This document shows, piece after piece, positions 10,538 through 24,000 of a DNA stretch of 64,000 nucleotides. Origin of the DNA: Bradysia coprophila (Eukaryota; Arthropoda; Insecta; Diptera; Sciaridae). Made by a program: the position numbers and the translations under genes. Each line of letters begins with the position of its first letter. Position 1 is the stretch's first letter. The notes below the pieces were generated by a model. The model had not been told where the DNA came from, did no database searches, and saw only the letters and a list, made by a program, of their open reading frames with translations. Location of the stretch: assembly GCF_014529535.1 (NCBI RefSeq), contig NC_050735.1, positions 6,211,739-6,275,738 on the forward strand, written 5' to 3'.

Positions 10538-12043
10538 TTCGAAGTCTGGGAATATTCACGCTAAATCATTCTTCATACAAAAACTAAGTTTCGCTATCCA
10601 GCGTGGAAACGTATCTGCGATCATCGGAACGATTCCACAAAAGAAGTCAAAAGAAGATAAAAGAGGTTTTTTATTTAAATGGTTAAACTTAAATAGAAAA
10701 CTTAGCCGCCGATTGTAAATTTTGATAATTGTTAATAAAATTGTTTAATAAGGGGTGCAAGAACTGTGTACTTAGATTATAAACTGTACAACGTGTACAA
10801 CAGGGGTAAACACACGTAAACATCCGCCTGACAATTATTCACGCTTTTCATGAAAACGAAATCTGCTAACTTTATAGCGAAAAAAAATTTGCCCATGCCA
10901 CATATGCCTTTGATTATTCCACATTTAAATTTTTTTTCGGCTTTAATTGTCAATACTTAAGGTGTATGCTGTTCATTCTTAAAACCACCTTTTCAGTTGA
11001 ATTTTAAATTTAAATTGTCAACAGTGTACAAACAGGTATGAACAGTTGTGGTAGATCATTTCCATTTTTGGTTCACAGACAATGAGTGTGAGACTAATAA
11101 TGATTTTTTTTCAGTAGCCAAAAAGTTTATAGGTAGTTGCTAGTGAGGATAAAATATGTGTCGCAACGATAGAAAGTGAAAAGAAGTTCTTCTAATAAAT
11201 CATAAATGGTAGTTCTACAACAACCATGTTTAATATCCTGTTGCATCGAGATTCATGGTGTTCAAACAAGTAACTGAAGTTGCAATAAACTATTAAAAGG
11301 AATCTCAAAATCAACAACGATTTTAATCGATTTGCAAAATAATTGTTATTGAGTAATTCAAGTGTATACTACCTCTCAATGTAAAGACGGTTATATACAT
11401 AAATACGCTAAATATACGCTACCATTATAGACGCATCATAATATCCATGTTTGTCTTTCAATTTACAATATTGATGTTTAAAAAAAAATGTTCGTATAAA
11501 AACCGTCCAGTCAAACAATAAACTTTTCATTATCTCCTATTCCGTTTTGCTAGGCTTTTGCCACTTGAAAAGCTCGTCGCAGTGGTTAGTTTCGAATGAA
11601 GTGTCGCTGTCGATACATTGGCGAGTCTTTGTCGTGAAGTGTTTTATTTGTTTTGAAAAGTAATGTTAAATTTTCACTGAATTGTTGTGAATTAAAAAGA
11701 TTTTTTGTTTTGTTTATTACACCAATTAACCGACCCACAGAACAGTGTAATTGGGAACAGTGTATTCGAAACACAGCAAATAATTTTCAATTCACATTGG
11801 CACTTTGTGCGTATAATAATTATTGAATTTCGTGAGAAAATTCAAACTATTTCACACGGAAAATGCAAACTCTAAGAATGATATAAATGGAAATTAAAAA
11901 TCGAGCTAATAAATTAGCTGAGTATAGAAATTGAGTTTCCGAGTGAGACACGGTTAACATTTCTAAATTAAAACGAAAGAAATTTTATCGTTTGTGTGTG
12001 ATTACTGATTGTGGTGCTTGAGTCTGGTTTCTATTCTTCGAAA

Positions 12044-15000
12044 ATGAAGCGATTTCAAGTGACTTCTGTTGATAATCAAGAATCCGGAACAAAAAATGAA
12101 GTACAATTGAACGCTTGCAATCTGTACTCACAATCGAATCCTAGCAATGGAAAATTTACGAACACAAATTCGGACATTGAAGCCGCCAGGAAATTTAGTT
12201 TTGCACAATTAACAAGGTACGTCAATTATTAATTTATTTTTGGCTGGGCAAATAAATGAGATTTTTGCAACTTTCTTGTGGATCCCAATTAAATATTTCA
12301 TTAGGCAATCAGACGTCTTAATTTTGTGCTTAAATTATTAAAGCTCTTAAGACTCTTAGCAATCTCAATATAAAATTCAATTACAATCTGCTTCATACTG
12401 GTTATCCACACCAGCTGATTTAACTATTTGGTGTGTAAGAGTACTAGGCAGAATTTGAATATTATTTTTTTTTAAATTTTATTTTGATGTTCAAACAAAT
12501 CCAATAAGTGACGTGCAACTGTTTTAACAACATGTCTAGTATTTGTCTAGAAAGAATAGCAGAACATTTCTGTCTGAATTCCATAAATTTCCGTAAATGC
12601 CTGAGAAGTTATTATTTTCGATTTGAAAAATTGAAACTGTCTCATGTCCCACATTTGTATTTGTTCTGATAAAAATTCTCATTCTCAAGTAGATTTGTAT
12701 CAACAAGACATTGTTAAACACTGTTACAGTTCAAGGGGCTCTATAGAAAGTTTTGTAAGAACAGACGATATTTAACGAAACGCTTAAGACTATACCACGA
12801 TAATTACTCTTCAGATGACGTCAACCTATTCTCTGTAGCCAGGAATTCCCAAACACACATTAATTTGCACACATCTTCTGATTTCAACTTATTTTTCGTC
12901 TTCATTAAATTTCGAATTTACATATCGTATTGAGTTGATTGATATTGATTGTCATTTCACCTACGATTGGCTAATTCGCCAAAGGTATTTGGATCGGATC
13001 GAATCGGTCATGACTTGTCGTATAATGATAGACAAGCACGTGAAACGGTCATACCATGCAAACAGACACCTTTCATAAGTTTCTAGGTGTTCAAATTTTC
13101 AAAGAAAAGTCAATAACGTATTCTCATCGGAACTACGATGTAATGAGGCTACTTACACTACCGTTGATCGTCAATTGAACTGATCGGTCATGCGAACATT
13201 AACAATAAATTGGTCTTACCTTGATTGGTTTTAGAAGAAATGCGGAACCACCCGTTGAAAATCATTGTAAAATCATCGAAGCTTCTGAAAATCAGAACCC
13301 AACCCAATTATTAGTCTATGAAGTCTTGAAATTTCGAGCAGCATATGGAATCCATGGATCCAATAAGTTGAAAATGAACTGCGTTTTTCTCGTAAAAATC
13401 CATCAACTCTATATTTAATGATAAAGTTCATGAACAAATAGACTTATATAGAACCATACTATGCCATATGATATGCTGAGTTACGTTGTTTTTCTTTTAT
13501 TATTTACTTCACCTGACCATCACGATGAGTTGACTCACATTATTAAAATCCAGTTAATAAGAAAAATCAATGAGAGACATCGAATTGTTAAAAATCTATG
13601 CGATTTACACCTTAGCAACAGAAATTTTAATCCACATCATTGTCGCTAATTGCGTTACATATTAAAATATGAATGATTGAAGCGAACTACGCGCGATGTT
13701 CATGGAATAGATATTGACATTGAATTTGTTTACAGATTCGTAATTAATTTTCACTAAAACTCCACTGTAGCTGTTTAGTTTTGTCTAGGGAAGATCTACA
13801 ACTAGTTTTTCTATATTGAGCATACGAACAAGAGATGTTTTTAAACTGGAAATGCACGACAACCGGTGACATAATGAACAAAATAGTTTCAAATTTACGA
13901 AAAGTTGTTCATTATCTTGCATAATAACATCACTAGTTTTAAATGATTGGCCGAGTTTTATTGACATTACACTTTACACAAATGTAAAGCGAAAAGTATA
14001 GCGATCTCAATAACGATCTCTTCTAATTCTAATTGAATACATTGACGTCAGTAGAACAGAACTTTTTTTTTATTTAACGAACAACCCTTAACGATAACAT
14101 TACTCATAGAAGAAGAGAAGTCATTTCAATATTTGTTGGATCGAGCGCAACGATATATGCAAAAACGAGGAGGAGTTTATGAAAAGAATTTTGTTAGAAT
14201 GTCCAGGTTTTCAGCCAGGGCTTATTTTTAGGAATTTTAATTCTGAAAAATGTTTGAAAATTCCGACAACTTCGGAAAAATTTCAGAATTTTTTTTCAGA
14301 ACTTTTCTGAATTTTCAGAATTAAAATCCCTAAAAATTAGTCTTCTGTTTAACGTAAGAAATCATTCAAACCGGAGAAAATCTACGAATTATTTCGAGTT
14401 TATTACAGTAGGTGACTTTCAAATGAGTGGCTCAATTTATTTCAGCTGATCTACTCATACAAATGTTCTAATGCTTGTTTACAGGGATGAATAAGGGACA
14501 CGCATGCGCGTGGTAATTGTAAAACCGTTTAAAAAAAACCATTTTTGTTTGTGTGAGTCGATCAGCTGAAAAACAGCTGAGGTCAAATACGTCACTTTTT
14601 CATAGTCGCCGACTGTACTGATCAAAATTCCGTCAAAATTTTTCGAATTCTGCCTGAATGCTATTATTTCTATTAACTTTCCCCCAGTAGGTAGGTTGTG
14701 ATGACTTCACCCAAGTATTTTTAAAACTTCAATAAGCTTATCCCGTAGGAGTTTCTGAAAATGTTGGGAGGGATTCTTTTGAAAATCCACCTATCAAAAT
14801 CGGACCCATTTCGTCTGGGATGGATATATACATGGTTTGAAAGGTCTTTGCCAGTAGACCTCAAAACAGGCCTCACACAGTCTCGAGCCACACCTGGTTG
14901 CTGGTGGAAGATCTCCGAAGTTGGAAAAATAGTGTTTTTTATCCGAAATTTTTGGCCGTTATAAATGATCGTTCCGGGTGAGAGTGGGCTCGTTGGAAAC

Positions 15001-18000
15001 TGAGCTCAAGTACTTTCGGGTCATGCCTAGTTTGATTAGATTCATTGATATATGTCTATTAAGGTCTACTGGCAAAGACCTTTCAAACCATGTATATATC
15101 AATCCCAGTCCGATTTTGATAGGTGGATTTTCAAAAGAATCCCTCTGGAGATGTATAATGGGGTCAGTAGAAAAATTCAATTGAAAAGTATTTTAATAGT
15201 GGGAGGAATAAATGAAAAGTTTGGAAACCTGAATTGAAAATATTTATGTCACAGCTATATCAAAGTTCAAAAATGAGAAGTGACGCGACATCTCAATAAT
15301 TTTTAAAAAACCCTGTGTGGCTAGCTAAGGGGCTGGCTATCGCTATAGTTCAAGGCAGTCCTATTTGTAACGTCGTATCTGTATACGACTCGCGCCAGGA
15401 ACACTCTAGGGCGGGGATCTTTGTTAGATAATCGGTATATCATAGTAGCCAATAGGATATTTACCCATCTTAAAGATCACACAATAACGCCTAGGAATTT
15501 GCACGGTGTCGGGGAATCTCGCACACGCGATCATAGTATGCGTCCTTTTACGACATGTAACGAAAAGTCATGACTGTGCGAGATTCACCACTTAGATGTG
15601 AATCTCGCACACCATGAATTTGTGTGGTGTGCGAGATTACCCTACCCCATTTGCACATCGACACTAATTTGTCATTATTTCCTTAACTCAACTTAAACCA
15701 CAAGTATTCCAACCGAAATCAATTACTTGATAAAACACTTTTTACTGCAGACAAATTATATAAACTTGCTAATTGCTACAAAATATTGTATTAATCAATA
15801 ACAGTAATTGTTGACAGTATAACTCGCTTGCTAATGAGTAAGGTAAAGTTTGCATACTGGCGCTTGGCTTCTCTAAGTTGAAGCTAGATTTTATTTCGAA
15901 TTGTTTTTGGCTGAAACTTAGGGTAAAACATCTAAACACGAGCCAAGCACCGAAAACGACTATAGTAACAAAAGATGACGTCATCAATACAATTAATTGA
16001 ATTGTTGTTTCTAATCGTAATGATAACCAATGAAAGTACAGAACAGGTATGGCCAATCGGCAAATTCACCTTAAACGCATTCATAAATTATGTCAAAATA
16101 ATATGAAAATGAGTGCGTTTGAGTGCGTAAATCAAATTTTTATGTCCTCCGGGCGAACGATCGACCATACCTGCTTTCCACTTTCATTGATGATAACATC
16201 ATGTCACAAGCCTCCTGAACAAAAATAGAGACTCGTAAGAAATGAGCTGTGCTCGTAATTAGGTATTTTACCCCACATTGTCTAGTTGTTCTTAATGGAG
16301 CGATCGTATTCCTTAAAGTGGTACAGTTAGCTTGTATTAAGTACTGACGTTCGTTGAGAAATCTGAGAGCTCGGCATCTTTGCGATTATAACTACGTCTT
16401 GCTTGCATCTTATGTCCATTAATCAATGTCTTAATACTCTCAAAATAAGTAAAATTACAAAAATTGTGTAGCGAAAAGCATTAAACTAATTTCACATCCA
16501 ATGCTGCAAGCCTGGTCCCATATTAAAGCTTTTGTGCTTGGTAATTTTTTTTGTCGAAACATTTTTTTTTTCTACACATTTTGTGTACGCACTTTGTTCA
16601 ACAAATTGCTCTCATAAGCAAGCATTGTCAATGCAAACAAATTAATTAATAAAATTATCAAATATTGTGAGACACCACACACTAATTATAACATGCTTGC
16701 TAATGTCTGTTTCATCGAATAAATTTCAGAAAACAAAAACAAACGAAAACGATTTTGTTTTGTCTACCAAAAACTGGAAGTGATCGGCTACTAGTATGTA
16801 CGCAAACAAAACCGTTAACCCCGAACTTACAAATTGAATAAGAATTTCAATTGTTCATTGAGGCTTTGAAGCAAACGTATACGATATTGTCGCCGAATCT
16901 GTTTCTTTCTTTTTTTAAAGGATCGCCTGATGTTAAATACCAAATCTGATACTTCATTTGTTTTAACATTCATATTACTATACTATAACATGAGTCAGAG
17001 CACATAACAGACGATCGGTTGATGGATTATGCCATAGTGTTCTCAACAATGTCATTGGCCAACAGGCCAAATTCTCAAGTTCTTGACATACTCGGAACAG
17101 AGACCTTAAAACTTTTATTTTTTTCTATTCATACTAATTCATCTGTTATCGATGACGACGACAAAAGTAATGGCAAGCTTTGGGTAATATTGTCCGCTTT
17201 AGGTTTGTTCCAAGTAACTGTAAACACGAACTTTGACAACCCGAACAACGACCATTTCATCCACAGCAACGTCGCTTTCGTGATATTTCATGCAAATCGA
17301 CCAACGTCGCCTACGCGATTTACACAGAGGTATTATTGAGGTTATGGTTATATGGCTGAAATTTGACAATTCATATGGCCTTGGAACAAACCTATATATT
17401 AAAATGCGTGATAAAAAAATGAAGTACAAGATTTGAAATCAACCGATTAAAAATACTTTGATCAATGAAAGTAATAGACAATAATGATACTGGTCATATG
17501 CTTGCTCACTGTAAGAGGTTAGAACTTCAATTTTCTGCTCTAATTTTGTTGTTCTATAAACCCTAGTCTTCCCCAGTGCCAGAACTAACATGTTTCGTTT
17601 CAAGTATTCCAACAATATGTTCTAAACTATGTGAAGCACATAAACATTCAACCTGCCACTTAGCGGTTTGAGCATGGAATCTTCCTTTGAAAGTGTAAAC
17701 AAATTCTCGTTCCATCGAACAACATTTCCACATTTGTTTACTTCTCGTTTAGAATGAAAAATTGCGACACTAACTAACCCATCATAAATGCGACATGAAA
17801 ATGCGTTCTAGACATTAGATCAGATAACATTGCCATATAAAGAACCGTTGTGTTTTTCCATCGACTTTTCTACCCTTGAAAATAAGTGTACAATCGTTTT
17901 GTCATTGAAAATCGAAAAAAGGGATGTCATTTTGTGTGTGATTGAAGCTGACAATAATTTGAAACTTTTCCGTCGTATAAGGCAACTTTGCAGAATAGTT

Positions 18001-21000
18001 ATTTGTTAACCAGGGGAAAGAAAAGTTGGAAATTTCATTTCAAATGGTGTGATAGCCTGGGAAAACGAAATTTCCTTTGCTGTAGGTCAACACAACAAAG
18101 CCTTTAGAAGTTTCAGCTGAGGTGAGAAAATTACTATTTTCTTGCCTGTGTTGTCAAAAGTTATAACCTATTTACAAGCAGTAAAGATTTCCGCCTACAT
18201 AATTACAATTTTCCACTGTATGACTAGTGAATACGTTCTAAAATCTAAATATTTTAAAATCTTTGAAAAATCACTCGTACGTCTTTAAGGGTTGTATGAG
18301 GACGGAGTGTATACTATTATCTATTGTCTAAAAAAAGTTAAAGATATAGAGAAGGTTGTAATCGTTTTCAATCAGACTCAACTTCAACAATCACGATTTG
18401 CATTTTGGTGACATAATGCAATAGTAAAGTTGATTTATTAAAATTTTTGATTTTCGTAAAGATTAAACGATTCGCCACATTTTATACGCCCATTAAATAA
18501 ACATACAAAAAATTACACGTTAAGATTTAAAAATCAAAAAGATGCTATGATGATAAGGCCTATTTTCATAATATTTTTTTTGTTCTTAATTGCAGAGAAG
18601 CTTTGCCACGTTTAGAAAATTACCGCCGCTCATTACGTGCCTTAAAGCGTCCATCGTTGGGAATACTTCATGGAGAAGATTTTGAGATAAACCAAGTGAG
18701 TATATCATTAAAACAAAACATTTCATTAAAACAAAAATTCTCTTATCTAAGTGCCAGTATTGTTTACAATACTCGTAAAACCAGTAATTGAACTTGTTAG
18801 AGGTCAGCGAGTTAAAATTCTTCAATTTCGTCTGCTGTACCTGTGAATTGTTGATTTTTTTTTATAGCTTTTTTTGTCGAATAAATTTACCGTTCTGAAG
18901 ATGTCGAAAATAGGCGCTTTCCAAACTCATGTTATCCTTAAATATGTAATTTTTAGCTGAGTTTTTCACACTTAATTCGCTCAAAAAGTCTTTTTGTGTA
19001 AGTTAGGTCTAATCTAAGCTAAGTACAGTAGTGACAAAGTCGCAATATTTCAGCACTATCTAGGAAAATGAATTCAAAAGCTTTAAGTTTCGTTTGAATT
19101 CCATTGGAAAAGTGTAATATTTTATCCAAAAGAAGCTTAACCTGTCACAGACGGCAAACATAATAACAGTTTTACTATCTGATCTATTACTTCATTTGAT
19201 CAAAGATTTTGATTTCAGAAATCTTTTACTTCATTTGTTTTGAACACGCTTTTTGTTATTATAAGACTTCATTAGACAGAGCTTGTCGTTTATTACAGCT
19301 GTCGTTGTCGATAACGTATGGCAGCCGTCTGTAACAGGTTAAAGCTCTCTGTAACAGGTTAAAGCTCGCAAAAGCAGGATAAACGCAAAGACACAAATGC
19401 CGAGACAAATGCAGTACGGTGTTTTGGCCTAACATGCTATAGAGAGCTTTTCACTCGGCTACAGCAATCTGTTGTGAAATTTCAACAATTCTGGTGAGAA
19501 AATTTCTATTTTCTCCCTACGGAGCAGAATCAATACCATTTTCAGAAGGCACTTCGAGTGGAAAAGATATTCCAAGATATTTTGGATTGAATATCTTCAA
19601 ATTCAGCAGACACTTTGTTTATATGCATCTCAGGCAGACCGCAGACTTATTAAAGTGTTTAAAAAAAAGTTTTCGTTTTCAAATTGCGCCAAGTCTAATG
19701 AACTTAATTGCACTTCACCTTGATATGTTTGCCAAAAATTATGGTTAAAAGTTTAAATTACTCGCTGGAGGTTGAAAAACCTTTTTTTTCAGTACCAACA
19801 ACTGTATTATATACCATGCAAAACAGTCGTTGATGATCAGCCAAAAAAATATTCACATGTTGAATGAATACAAATTACAAGTGAACAAAAAAATTTATAT
19901 TTTGATTGATCGTTCAAAATTTGATTACATTTATGTGTGATGAGAAAGTGCGGATTCAACTGGTTAAAATATGTTCGATCTGAAAACGTTTAGTTTCGCC
20001 GTTATTATTATGAATTTAGCGAACGTGTTAAACAATTAAACATGCCCGAGCATACAGTAACGTCGAAAGTGCTCACATTTCCACATCAATCGATGTTTCA
20101 TATTTTCATGTTATTGATTACATATATTCAGTTGGAAATTTGTGAGAGTCTAAAAGAAAATTTATTTTTATTTTCTGTTCGTTCTAGAGAAAAGTTTTTT
20201 GTTGACGCAAATTTTGTATGTATCAGTTGAGGGCTGACTTTACTACCAAGAAATTGTTTCAGCTAATTTTAAATAAAATACGAAAATTCCAATTAACTTG
20301 TTTCCACAATTGCATAAATGGTTGCAGCGATACAACGACTAAGAAAGTATACTGTTTCCGATTCTGTATCGCATTGGCAGCTTACTCGAAATGCTTACGA
20401 TTGAATGTGCTTAGACATACTAGGGTGAGCGTACCAATCCTCGGACAAGAATGAGTCCTCGGACACCTATTGTTCTTTGATTCATAAACTTTTTTTATGA
20501 ATGAGAGTACAATAGGTGTCCGACGACTCATTCTTGCCCGCGGATTGGTACGCTCACCCTAGGATGTGTATGCCGGTTCATTCATTGCAATAAAAGAGCT
20601 TTCAGAGTATTGGCTATGGTCGCACAAAAAGCTAATCATGGTGTGTTACGTACCTGCGTACCCTACTCACGAGAGAGAAGTTTGGAATATAATCCCAAGA
20701 GTGAGCAAATTTTTCCGCAGGTACGTAACATACTATGACATGCTTCCGGTAAGCACTTTTTTACAGTCACAAGTAGTTATGTAAAGTTCAGGGGAAAAAA
20801 TATCAAAATCAAGTTATCGTGAGTGTGCACAGATGACCAATTTATTTTTGCGGTTTCGTCATCTATGACCATGGGAAAATGCTTTGCACTGCCGTCTGCT
20901 TTGATTTCAACGTAGAACGGTCATAATAGCCCCAGGTCTTTTTTTTCTATCAAGGTTAGTTGGGAAAGTACTGGCCAAGCACTAAAAAAACATATTTAAT

Positions 21001-24000
21001 AAGCTCCACAAAAATTCACTAGGTTCGACCTCTAATTTCCAAAAATCTGTAATGAAATTTTCTGGTTTTCTGCTCGTATTAAACTTAGGTAAAATTAGTC
21101 GGCAAGAAACTGTTGATCGGGATCTGTGTTTCTGGAGTTTTCTTTGTAATATGAAGGGTATTGCGATATTCTCCATATTTGTTAAAATCAACTTCCTTCA
21201 AAAGCTTTTATTACCCGGAGCTCACCTTCATCTAACTAATTTTGTTCTAAATATTTACGAATGAATATGTACTCATTCTCAATCAATTTATCCAGGAAGT
21301 AACAAAAGAACCAGAGGCCACTGAAGAACATCACGGTATCAAATTAGGATGGATTCAAGGCGTACTGATCCCGTGTCTGTTAAACATTTGGGGTGTGATG
21401 CTGTTCCTTCGACTGGCATGGGTTGTTGCACAAGCTGGAATTGCACAAACATTGCTGATTATATTCATATCGTTTGTCGTCTGCGTAATTACAACACTAT
21501 CCTTATCGGCTATTAGCACCAACGGTGAAGTAAAAGGCGGCGGTGTATATTTCATAATATCGAGGTCGTTAGGACCAGGTAAGGTTCTATTTTTGTTGAT
21601 AAAAGTTATATCGCATGTATGGCGAATTCCATGACCTGTTTCGTGACGAACCAAATTTCGGTTTGAAATCTGTAGGACTTTTCTTAGAGCAACATGGAAC
21701 TTTATGTCATTCTGAAGGATTCAAGATGTTCTATAAGAAGTCTAAAAGATTTCGAGCTATTTTAATTTGAGATATGGTTGGTCATGGGACAGGTCATAGA
21801 TTGCTTTATATGAGCCTTTGAGCTTGATGGTAATTCACGTTTGCAATACATAGAATTCGGAGCTTCTGTTGGAGTAGTATTTGCTTTCGCCAATGCGGTT
21901 GCAGCTTCAATGAACACTATTGGGTTTTGTGATTCAATGAATGACCTACTAAGTATGTACCTCTGTTACGTTTAACTCAAATTGTCTGAATTTTAAGTGC
22001 AGAAATTGTATTCAAGAATCGTATGGCGTAAAAATTATTGATGGAGGAGTAAATGATACTAGAATAATCGGTACGGTTGCACTAGTCATAATGATCGTGA
22101 TTTGCGCGGTCGGAATGGAGTGGGAGTCCAAGGCTCAGAACTTCTTGATTGCAATTATTGTGGCAGCCATTGTCAATTTTATCGTTGGATCGATAATTGG
22201 TCCTAAGGATGATGATATGATGGCACAGGGATTTGTAGGAATAAGCGGCACTGTTTTAGTGCAAAATTGGGGATCAAATTATAAGTTTAGCGAAGGAGTT
22301 AATCAGAATTTCTTCAGTGTGTTTGCCATCTTTTTCCCCAGTGTTACGGGCCTCCAAGCCGGGTAAGATAATTGTACTCGTTATCAGGAATTTTGCATCA
22401 CGTAACTGTATGTTAATTGTGTTAACAGTGCTAATATATCAGGAGATTTAAAGGATCCAGCTAGTTCCATCCCCAAGGGGACATTGTTGGCGCTCTTGAT
22501 ATCAGCTACGTCGTACATAGTGTTTGTGTTCTTCGCAGGAAGTGCGGCAATTCGTGAAGCTAGTGGAAATACAACAGATCTCATAAATGGCAGTATTATT
22601 GATGTTGTTCCGCAGTGTTTATCTAACAACGTAAGTTACTAGAAACTAGTTTCGGAAACAATTACCTACCACAATTGTCCATATAGTCATGTACGTTTGG
22701 CCTACAAAATTCTTACACCGTTATGCAATTGATGGCTGCTTGGGGACCGCTGATTTATGCCGGATGTTGGGCGGCAACGTTAAGTACAGCTTTAACGAAT
22801 TTACTGTCTGTTCCGCGTTTGATTCAGGCATTAGGTCGCGATAGAATATACCCTGGATTGATCTTCTTCTCGAAAGGTTATGGAAAACATGGAGAACCCT
22901 ATCGTGGTTACGTGCTAACATTCATCATTTCGACCATTTTCCTTTTAATTGGTTAGACGTGCCCGGATGTGAAATTAATTTTATTTTAATTTCGTTTCTA
23001 ATTTATTATTGACAGCTCAATTGAACTTAATTGCACCGTTGATATCAAACTTTTACTTGGCCTCGTATGCACTTATCAATTTCTGCACTTTCCATGCGGC
23101 CTTCATCAAACCATTAGGCTGGCGACCCACATTTAAGGTTAGTATTAGACCAATTTGGCTGATAACAGAAAAAATCCGGATAATTTTGTGTAATCGTAAT
23201 CAATGCAATTTGCACTGTTACAGGTGTACAATGCATGGCTGAGTTTGTTTGGCTTTGCTTTGTGCGTTGGAATTATGTTCTTAATTGATTGGTTGTCGTC
23301 GCTGATAACGTTTACTATAATTTTTGCATTGTACCTGATTGTTGTGTACAGAAAGCCAGGTAAATTGATAAAAATTCAAGTTCGTACGATAGTAAAGTGA
23401 CACTAACGAAATGTAGGCAATGTCGGTAAACCTAAAAACTATGCAAGGGTCGTGGATTTAAGCGAGTTCTTTTCTGTAAAATCGTTCTGTAGGTCTGATT
23501 TGACAATTAAACCTGTTAAAGTCGTAATATCTTACTTCTCTTGGTTAATATAAATTGCCGTGTGGTGGTGTTAGTTATGTATCACATCTCGTACTTCTTT
23601 AATTTTACTATTTGATTTGCTATATAAGAGATCATGTCAAGCCTAATCTGATCTTTTATTTTTGTTTTTATTGTCGATTACAAATGACCACAAATCTCTG
23701 GTATGAATTGACGATCCCTTTTTGTCAAACTTTAAAAATTTCTTCAAGTTCTCGCAAGTATTACCCCATTCAATGAAATGTAGTCATACCACAGTAGCTT
23801 AAGCTTATGAAGAGTACCAATACTAGTGTGAGTTCCGTAGTTATACAATCGATTGATATCAAGAAATTCCAGATTTAATGAATTTTTTTGGAAGTCAAGA
23901 CTAGCGTAGAAGCTTAATTTTTACCCTCAATTAAATCAAAGGTTAAATATTGTTTTACTCTAATCAACTCACTTAACAGACGTTAATTGGGGCTCATCAA

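Larger units (their letters stand above)
8528..12043. other. Intergenic region and 5' flank of the NKCC gene
   Basis: No gene is supported. Two MITEs (9099-9269 and 10324-10537) and a fragment of the second family (about 9828-9903) are present. A direct duplication of about 30 bp with TTGAATTTTCTTTTTCTAAA lies near 9590-9635. The last kilobase before 12044 should contain the promoter and 5' untranslated exon of the cotransporter, but no core element can be assigned. Confidence 0.5.

Noticed and set aside
12011-12043. GTG-initiated N-terminal extension of NKCC
   Set aside because: Initiation at GTG is not expected in a fly nuclear gene; the ATG at 12044 directly precedes the conserved RFQV motif.
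21355-21654. Minus-strand open frame over NKCC exon 3
   Set aside because: Antisense shadow of a conserved transmembrane exon.
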